Shown here: piece by piece, positions 6,184-10,729 of the stretch
Numbering within the stretch: position 1 is the first letter of the stretch
Layout: the number at the start of each line of letters is the position of its first letter
Source of the DNA: Deltaproteobacteria bacterium
GTDB taxonomy: Bacteria > Desulfobacterota_B > Binatia > UBA9968
DNA: 10,729 nucleotides
NCBI GenBank assembly: GCA_005879255.1
Contig: VBKY01000108.1
Location: forward strand, 1-10,729
Direction of reading: 5' to 3'
The notes under the pieces: model-generated
What the model was told of the DNA's origin: nothing
The model's database searches: none
The model's input: only the letters and a program-made list of their open reading frames with translations
Made by a program: the position numbers and the translations under genes

Positions 6184-7278
6184 ATGAAGCAAACCGGAAA
6201 CATCGAATTACTGACGACGATCGTGGGACTGCTTTGCGCTGCGATGATTTATCCCTCAAGCGCCGTGGCAGCGGAAAAAAACTTATTCAACCAACTTGTG
6301 GAGCGGTCTCAGACCGAGATGGCTAAGAAAGCAAAGCTTTCGGTCCTGCTCGATCTACCTGCCAAGGAGATCACTCCGATTCTGAAGGTCTTTCAGAAAG
6401 AATTCCCTTTCGTTAAGGAGCCCAGCTACACGCGGATGAATCGGACTGAAGAGTTCCAGCGTATGATTCTCGAAGCTAAGGCGGGACGTCCACCCGAGTA
6501 CGACATCGGACATGTTCAATTTGAGGCGTGGACTGAGCTGCGCGACGCCGGGATGTTTGTCAAACCGCCTTTTTCCTACCAGCAGTTGGTGAAAGCTCTT
6601 CCGTCAGATTGGGGTGCTTTAGATTCGAGAGCGATCGATCCTAATGGTTATTTTGTCGCGGCCAGCTCGCTCATTCGCATCGTTGCCTACAATAAGAACA
6701 TCGTCCCGGCAAACAAGGTGCCCAAGGGTTTAGAGGACTGCCTGGACCCGGCTTGGAGAGGAAAATTTCTCTATAATACGCGTCCTTTGATGGTTGCTTT
6801 ACAGCACGACAAAAAAACTCGGGAGGCCCATCTGAAATGGCTGCGAGGAATCGTTGAGAACAAAGTGGTTTTGATAAGCGGGCAAACTGAAGGTCTGGAG
6901 AAAGTGGCATCCGGCGAATACGCTCTTTATTGCGGCGTCAATTATAATACCACGCTGCGCATGATCGAGGAGGGCGCGCCAATCGGTTTTGTCTTTCCCG
7001 ATCCGTATGCGCTGGATTTTGGCCAGCGCATCCATATCTTCAAATGGAGCGCCGCGCCGGCCACCGGACAACTCTTTGCGCTGTGGATGGCAACCAAAGG
7101 TCAACCCGCAGTGGAACAATACCTGGCCCGCGGCTTTCCGTGGAATCCCCAGACCAGCGCTTATCGTCACGCCAAGGGGAAATATGTAGCTGTTTGCGAG
7201 TCGTCCTGCGCCGCCAAAATGGATCAGTACCTCGCTGAGCACGCCAAGATAATTCAGTTGCCCGGAGGAAAAAGCTGA
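6184..7278 (+). CDS. ABC transporter extracellular solute-binding protein (SBP2)
   Basis: This 364-residue periplasmic binding protein has a hydrophobic segment at about 9-22 and a cleavage-like SSAVAA-EK (25-32), a Sec type I signal peptide without a lipobox cysteine. The mature protein shows the family-1 layout: KLSVLLDLPAKEITPILKVF (51-70), AKAGRPPEYDIGHVQFE (98-114), IRIVAYNKNIVPANKVPKGLEDCLDPAWRGKFLYNTRP (164-201), which holds the diagnostic 'YN...vPk..eDlldP.WrGK' motif, and KVASGEYALYCGVNY (240-254). It differs strongly from SBP1. Two cysteines near the C-terminus, C338 and C342 (CESSC), plus C186 and C250, could form disulfides in the periplasm; that is inference. AGGAG stands 8 nt before the ATG. 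It lies 167 bp upstream of the permease gene on the same strand and is the natural binding partner for it. The ligand is unknown. Confidence 0.9.
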   Translation: MKQTGNIELLTTIVGLLCAAMIYPSSAVAAEKNLFNQLVERSQTEMAKKAKLSVLLDLPAKEITPILKVFQKEFPFVKEPSYTRMNRTEEFQRMILEAKAGRPPEYDIGHVQFEAWTELRDAGMFVKPPFSYQQLVKALPSDWGALDSRAIDPNGYFVAASSLIRIVAYNKNIVPANKVPKGLEDCLDPAWRGKFLYNTRPLMVALQHDKKTREAHLKWLRGIVENKVVLISGQTEGLEKVASGEYALYCGVNYNTTLRMIEEGAPIGFVFPDPYALDFGQRIHIFKWSAAPATGQLFALWMATKGQPAVEQYLARGFPWNPQTSAYRHAKGKYVAVCESSCAAKMDQYLAEHAKIIQLPGGKS

Positions 7279-7310
7279 CTCAATCCCAGCTGCAAACTGG
7301 GATTGAGTCA
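7276..7310. repeat. Long hairpin overlapping the SBP2 stop codon
   Basis: TGACTCAATCCCAG (7276-7289) is mirrored exactly by CTGGGATTGAGTCA (7297-7310) around a 7-nt loop. The first three bases are the SBP2 stop codon. The 14-bp stem would be stable in mRNA and could protect the SBP2 transcript 3' end or lower permease expression relative to SBP2. No T-tract follows, so it is not a standard intrinsic terminator. Confidence 0.7.
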
Positions 7311-7394
7311 CCCTGAGCGAATGCGAAGGGTCTCATCAATCGAGGTTCGTGCTGAACGAAATCGAAAGATTCCTCGGCGTAGCCTCGGAATGAC
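7307..7394. repeat. Intergenic repeat element with imperfect inverted ends (GTCAccCtGAG...)
   Basis: GTCACCCTGAG (7307-7317) and the reverse complement of the right end, GTCATTCCGAG, agree at 8 of 11 positions. The interior (GCGAATGCGAAGGGTCTC, then AGATTCCTCGGCG) looks like the common dispersed repeats found between genes in many bacteria. With the hairpin it fills the SBP2-permease gap. No gene is seen here. Confidence 0.5.
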
Positions 7395-7445
7395 AACAAG
7401 GCCGGGGAATTTTTGCCACCCCCTAACGTCACATTAGAGTCTGAA

Positions 7446-9188
7446 ATGAACTCCCAGTTAGCAATACATGGTTACTGGCAGCAGGCGCAGCGCAATTTTG
7501 CGCCTCTGCTGTCTGTCGGCTTCACTCTCTGGCTTATACTCGCTCCTCTTCTCCTCCTGCTCATTTTCAGTTTTCGTCAAGGAAGTCCTTGGCAGCCCGG
7601 TAGTCTCACCGTCGAGAACTACATCGATGCCTACGCAAACCCTCAGACCTATCGAATGCTCTGGAACACGGCGGTCTTGGCTCTGGCCAGCACACTTATT
7701 TCGCTTTCCATCGCGGTTTTTTTTGCGTTCCTGACGGAACGAACCGACATGCCCCTAAGGAATGTCGCCTGGGGACTCATGCTCATTCCGATGGCTGTTC
7801 CAGGTCTGCTCTTCGGCGTCTCCTGGACTTTTCTGCTCTCACCGAAAATCGGACTTATCAATTTCTGGCTGCGCTCGCTGCTGGGTTTCTTCGGGATCGA
7901 AACGAGCGAAGGGCCGCTCAATATTTTTTCTCTCTGGGGGATGGTTTTTCTCGAAGGCATTCGAGGTGTCACCACTATTTTTCTGATGGTCGTGGGCGCT
8001 TTTCGAGCGATGGACCCGAACCTGGAGGAAGCTTCGCGAGTTGCCGGCGCCTCCGACCGCACAACCTTCCGTCGCATTTTTGTTCCGCTATTGACGCCCG
8101 CGCTTTTCGCCGCGGCCATTTATAGTTTCATGACCAGTTTGGAATCGTTGGAGATTCCGATGATCATCGGCTTCCCCGCCGGCATCTATGTTTTCCCCAC
8201 TTATATTTTCTTTTCGGTCCAGAGATTTGTTCCGCCCAGGTACGGGCTCACGGCAGCTCTCGGAGTTACCTATTTGGTCCTTAGCATTCTGCTCGTCATC
8301 TGGTATCAACGGCTCGTCAAAGACAGTAGTCGCTTCACAACGATTACAGGGAAAGGTTATCGCCCGCGCCTGATCCAACTGGGCAAGTGGCGCTACCCAG
8401 CTTTATGCGCCTTCTTGCTGTATTTTGTTCTCACCATCGCCCTTCCCGCGTTCATCTTGCTGTGGCGTTCCCTGGTGCGTTTTTATGTCAGCCCGTCCTG
8501 GACGGCGCTTTCTCAGGTGAGTCTCAGACACTACTGGACCGTTTTTAACGAAGAGCGGATTTTTCATGCGCTCATCAATTCCCTCATCATCGGTGTCACG
8601 ACTGCGACTTTGACTATGATGCTCTCCATCATCGTTGCCTGGGTGATCGTACGCGGTAGATCAAAGGGGCGATCGCTGCTCGACGGACTGACGTTCTTGC
8701 CCCATGCGATTCCGGGCGTGGTCATAGCGTTGGCTCTTATTATTCTTTATCTTCATCCTCCTCTCAGCTACGTGCCCATTTATGGCACTATTTGGCTCAT
8801 CACCATCGGTTTAACCGCGAGCTACATCGCCTTCGGCTCCAGGACAATGAACGGAGCTTTGATCCAGGTTCACAAAGAATTGGAAGAGGCAGCCGAAGTC
8901 TCGGGAGCAACGTGGGGGAGAATTCTGCGGGGCATCATGTTGCCGCTGGTGTTGCCGGCATTCGTGAGCGGGTGGATATGGGTGGCGTCGCATTCTCTGC
9001 GCTCGTTCTCGATTCCATTGATGCTCGGCACCCGAAACAGCAAGGTGCTCTCGGTCATCATGTGGGATCTGTGGGATCAAGGCATGGCGGGACCCACTGC
9101 CGCTCTGGGCGTCATGCTCATCGTCGCCCTGGCCGTCATCACGATTACGGGGCGCTGGCTGGTAAGCCGGCTCAGACGCCAGGAGTAA
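7446..9188 (+). CDS. ABC transporter permease with two fused binding-protein-dependent transport domains (FbpB-like)
   Basis: This inner-membrane permease has two homologous halves, each with about six hydrophobic segments and one EAA loop that docks the ATPase: EEASRVAGASDRTTFRRIFV with PLLTP (about 194-218 from the ATG used here) and EEAAEVSGATWGRILRGIML with PLVLP (about 480-504). A single chain carrying both domains is typical of FbpB/ThiP-like permeases of iron, thiamine or related importers, so it can form the whole membrane channel. Membrane segments begin at about residue 23 (SVGFTLWLILAPLLLLLIF). The start is uncertain: ATG 7446 has a weak AGAG 6 nt upstream, while an in-frame TTG at 7413 (11 residues longer) has GGGGA nearby but lies next to a repeat element. 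It follows SBP2. No ATPase gene follows; the next gene is on the opposite strand after about 300 bp of repeats. Confidence 0.92.
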   Translation: MNSQLAIHGYWQQAQRNFAPLLSVGFTLWLILAPLLLLLIFSFRQGSPWQPGSLTVENYIDAYANPQTYRMLWNTAVLALASTLISLSIAVFFAFLTERTDMPLRNVAWGLMLIPMAVPGLLFGVSWTFLLSPKIGLINFWLRSLLGFFGIETSEGPLNIFSLWGMVFLEGIRGVTTIFLMVVGAFRAMDPNLEEASRVAGASDRTTFRRIFVPLLTPALFAAAIYSFMTSLESLEIPMIIGFPAGIYVFPTYIFFSVQRFVPPRYGLTAALGVTYLVLSILLVIWYQRLVKDSSRFTTITGKGYRPRLIQLGKWRYPALCAFLLYFVLTIALPAFILLWRSLVRFYVSPSWTALSQVSLRHYWTVFNEERIFHALINSLIIGVTTATLTMMLSIIVAWVIVRGRSKGRSLLDGLTFLPHAIPGVVIALALIILYLHPPLSYVPIYGTIWLITIGLTASYIAFGSRTMNGALIQVHKELEEAAEVSGATWGRILRGIMLPLVLPAFVSGWIWVASHSLRSFSIPLMLGTRNSKVLSVIMWDLWDQGMAGPTAALGVMLIVALAVITITGRWLVSRLRRQE

Positions 9189-9250
9189 GAAGGAAGAGAT
9201 CAACCACAAGTGCCTAGCACGGCGGATCCTCAACCAAAAGAAGATATTTA

Positions 9251-9463
9251 GTCGCAAAGGACGAAAATTTGTAGGGGCCCTACGACCGAAGGGTGCCGGT
9301 TCAAAAATTTGCGCGCAGTGACAGGCCGAGGCCCAGCATTCCAAGCCGATGCGAGGGATCTAAGAAAGATTTCTCCCTTCGGTCGAAATGACAATTTCTT
9401 ACCTTTGCACCTTTGTGTCTTTGCGCGAGATATTCCGATCTTTTTTGGTTGCGGCATAGCCGC
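9251..9463. repeat. Composite palindromic repeat region filling the gap after the permease
   Basis: The 301-bp gap 9189-9489 holds no supportable gene. GTCGCAAAGGACG (9251-9263) weakly mirrors CTTTGTGTCTTTGCGCGA (9410-9427). GTAGGG-G-CCCTAC (9271-9283) is palindromic and recalls the 6034-6061 core. GACCGAAGGG (9284-9293) pairs exactly with CCCTTCGGTC (9375-9384). GCGGC-ATA-GCCGC (9451-9463) is a further hairpin. The pattern suggests several dispersed repeats inserted next to or within one another. Any of these hairpins could end the converging transcripts, but I cannot pick one. Confidence 0.55.
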
Positions 9464-9489
9464 GCTGGCTTCTTCGTGGTGAGAACAGT

Positions 9490-9855
9490 TTAGTCGCGCT
9501 CGCCGATGCCGGGTTTTGACCCGATCGGAATCGCTTCTACGATAATCCCGTCCGGCGCGCGGAACTTAACCGCCTTCCCCGGCTCGCTGACAACTTCGCA
9601 GCCATACTTGCCGACCTCAGCGATACAATTTTCCACATCGTCTATCTCGATGCCGAAGTGATCGATGCATGGCCCCTCGTTTTTGCCGCTGCGGGATTGA
9701 TTGATGGCGATGTGCACGGTGCCATCGGTTAGATAGCGCACCGTGTTTCTAAGTCCGGGAACTTTGACCTGCGTGAATCCGAAAACTTTGCTATAGAACT
9801 CACTGGCCTTATCTATGTCGTCGGCTCTCATCGCTAAATGAACTATGCGCGCCAT
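9490..9855 (-). CDS. VOC-superfamily (glyoxalase/bleomycin-resistance/dioxygenase fold) small protein
   Basis: This 121-residue protein has the paired beta-alpha-beta-beta-beta pattern of the vicinal oxygen chelate fold: IVHLAMRADDIDKASEFYSKVFGFTQV (4-30) in the first module and IDHFGIEIDDVENCIAEVGKYG (64-85) in the second, ending KFRAPDGIIVEAIP (97-110). The four usual metal positions appear filled: H6, H48 (GTVHIAI), H66 and E107, so a metal-dependent enzyme (glyoxalase, epimerase or isomerase type) is plausible. Members span lactoylglutathione lyase, dioxygenases and resistance proteins; which applies here cannot be read. Cytoplasmic, with no signal. GGAGGG stands 8 nt upstream of the ATG. 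It lies 123 bp downstream of the amidohydrolase on the same strand, likely in one transcript, which suggests a joint catabolic role. Confidence 0.85.
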   Translation of the reverse strand: MARIVHLAMRADDIDKASEFYSKVFGFTQVKVPGLRNTVRYLTDGTVHIAINQSRSGKNEGPCIDHFGIEIDDVENCIAEVGKYGCEVVSEPGKAVKFRAPDGIIVEAIPIGSKPGIGERD

Positions 9856-9890
9856 TTTTCATTCCCTCCGCTTATGCTGATTAATAATCG

Positions 9891-9961
9891 TCGAGGATTG
9901 AAGATAGAGGATAGAAGATAGCGAGGATTGAATGTCGCGATCCTCCATTCTCCATCCTCGA
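9891..9961. repeat. Imperfect inverted repeat of GAGGAT-type units between VOC and amidohydrolase genes
   Basis: The 22-bp arm starting TCGAGGATTG (9891-9912) is mirrored at 9940-9961, with 18 of 22 positions pairing around a 27-nt spacer that itself contains another GCGAGGATTGAATG copy. As RNA on the minus strand it would sit between the two genes, where it could affect mRNA processing. It does not resemble a terminator with a T-tract. Confidence 0.55.
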
Positions 9962-9978
9962 TCATCGGTCGTTGAGTC

Positions 9979-10729
9979 TTATAACCCCAGATTGTACACC
10001 CGATTAACGTTCTCTCTGCAGAGCTTGCGTCTCACGGTTGCGCTGGCCCCCGCAAACGTACGCTCGGCGATCTGATGGGAGTACGGCCAAGTGCACGCCG
10101 CGTGGGGGTAATCGCTGGCCCACATGAAATTGTCCTCTCCATAAATGGGAGTTGTCAAAACGGCGGCGCGATCGTCCATGAAGGTAAACCACAGGTTGCG
10201 TCTGAAATATTCGCTCGGGTTCAACTTCAGTCTCATCTCTTCTCCAAGAGTTGTACCGTGCGCCGTTTTCTTTGGGCCGTATTGATAATCGACCTGTTGT
10301 ACAATAATCCCCAGCCATCCCGCTTCAAACTCGGTGCATACAACTTTCAGTTTGGGATGACGGTCAAAGAGTCCGGAAAAAATCATCTGGCCGATAACTG
10401 TCTTTATGACCGTCTGTCTCGAGTGCTGGAAAAACCCGGGCCACTCATCCGCGCTATTCAACTTTTCAAACCAACGTCTCGACGCACCCCCCTGAAGCTG
10501 CCCGGAGTGAATGACAATCAACAGATGCAAATCTTCCGCGGCCGCCCATATCGGTTCGTAGATAGTGTTGTAATAGGCGTCATCCTTGATGCCGGGAGGC
10601 ATCTGAACTCCCTTGAAGCCCATCTTGGCATACTCCTGCATGTCCTTCACCGCCTGCTCCACGTCCAGGATGGAGAGCAACGGTATGCCAATTAGCCGCT
10701 TGGGATTGTCGCTGCAAAACTCGTGGAGC
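9979..10729 (-). CDS. Amidohydrolase-family (PF04909-like) metal-dependent hydrolase/decarboxylase, 5' end beyond the window
   Basis: The reading frame continues to the right edge (LHEFCSDNPKRLIGIP precedes the TTG at 10680, which is an internal Leu), so the gene is truncated and about 249 residues are visible; full members are usually 300-400. Recognisable amidohydrolase-2 segments are the DVEQAVKDMQEYAKMGFKGVQMPP block, IVIHSG (metal/substrate His on a TIM-barrel strand), FDRHPKLKVVCTEFEAGW, and ASDYPH with the Asp expected as catalytic or metal ligand. It ends with a typical ENVNRVYNLGL helix. Family members hydrolyse lactones or amides or decarboxylate aromatic acids (for example ACMS decarboxylase and pyrone-dicarboxylate lactonase types). 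The N-terminal HxH metal motif, if present, is outside the window. The VOC gene follows 123 bp downstream on the same strand. The substrate is unknown. Confidence 0.88.
   Translation of the reverse strand, partial: LHEFCSDNPKRLIGIPLLSILDVEQAVKDMQEYAKMGFKGVQMPPGIKDDAYYNTIYEPIWAAAEDLHLLIVIHSGQLQGGASRRWFEKLNSADEWPGFFQHSRQTVIKTVIGQMIFSGLFDRHPKLKVVCTEFEAGWLGIIVQQVDYQYGPKKTAHGTTLGEEMRLKLNPSEYFRRNLWFTFMDDRAAVLTTPIYGEDNFMWASDYPHAACTWPYSHQIAERTFAGASATVRRKLCRENVNRVYNLGL

Noticed and set aside
10075..10695. 206-codon plus-strand open frame over the amidohydrolase
   Set aside because: Antisense to a frame with clear amidohydrolase motifs (IHSG, HPKLKVVCTE, ASDYPH).

Overview
The window looks like part of a chromosome from an uncultivated or soil/sediment bacterium, perhaps a Binatota/'Deltaproteobacteria', NC10, Rokubacteria or Tectomicrobia-like lineage. 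That placement is inference, based on gene content (Fe/thiamine-type ABC binding proteins, cyclase-family hydrolase, LVIVD protein, amidohydrolase, VOC and SDR enzymes) and on intergenic gaps packed with inverted-repeat elements. No phylogenetic marker gene is present. No rRNA, tRNA, CRISPR array, transposase or phage gene was seen.

Layout, left to right. At the left edge is the C-terminal end of a cyclic-nucleotide-binding-domain protein (+). Two minus-strand genes follow: an SDR oxidoreductase resembling the (3R)-hydroxyacyl-CoA dehydrogenase part of peroxisomal MFE-2, and upstream of it an extracellular solute-binding protein (SBP1). A 417-bp divergent intergenic region holds a 150-bp MITE-like element with 16-bp terminal inverted repeats and 5-bp flanking direct repeats, a 22-bp hairpin palindrome, and a four-copy 9-bp tandem repeat. 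A plus-strand run follows: a histidine-rich LVIVD beta-propeller protein, a double-domain cyclase-family hydrolase, a second solute-binding protein (SBP2) and a fused two-domain ABC permease. On the minus strand at the right end lie a small VOC (glyoxalase-fold) protein and a partial amidohydrolase (PF04909-like).

Taken together, the genes suggest uptake of a small organic solute (SBP2 plus permease, possibly SBP1) and its breakdown by hydrolytic and oxidoreductive enzymes (cyclase, amidohydrolase, VOC, SDR). The substrate cannot be read from sequence. No ABC ATPase gene is present, so the transporter as seen is incomplete.

The most distinctive features are the tandemly fused cyclase with two complete metal motifs, the LVIVD propeller with histidine clusters in most blades, a short relic copy of the LVIVD gene downstream of it, the bounded MITE-like element, and the palindromic repeat elements in five of the gaps.
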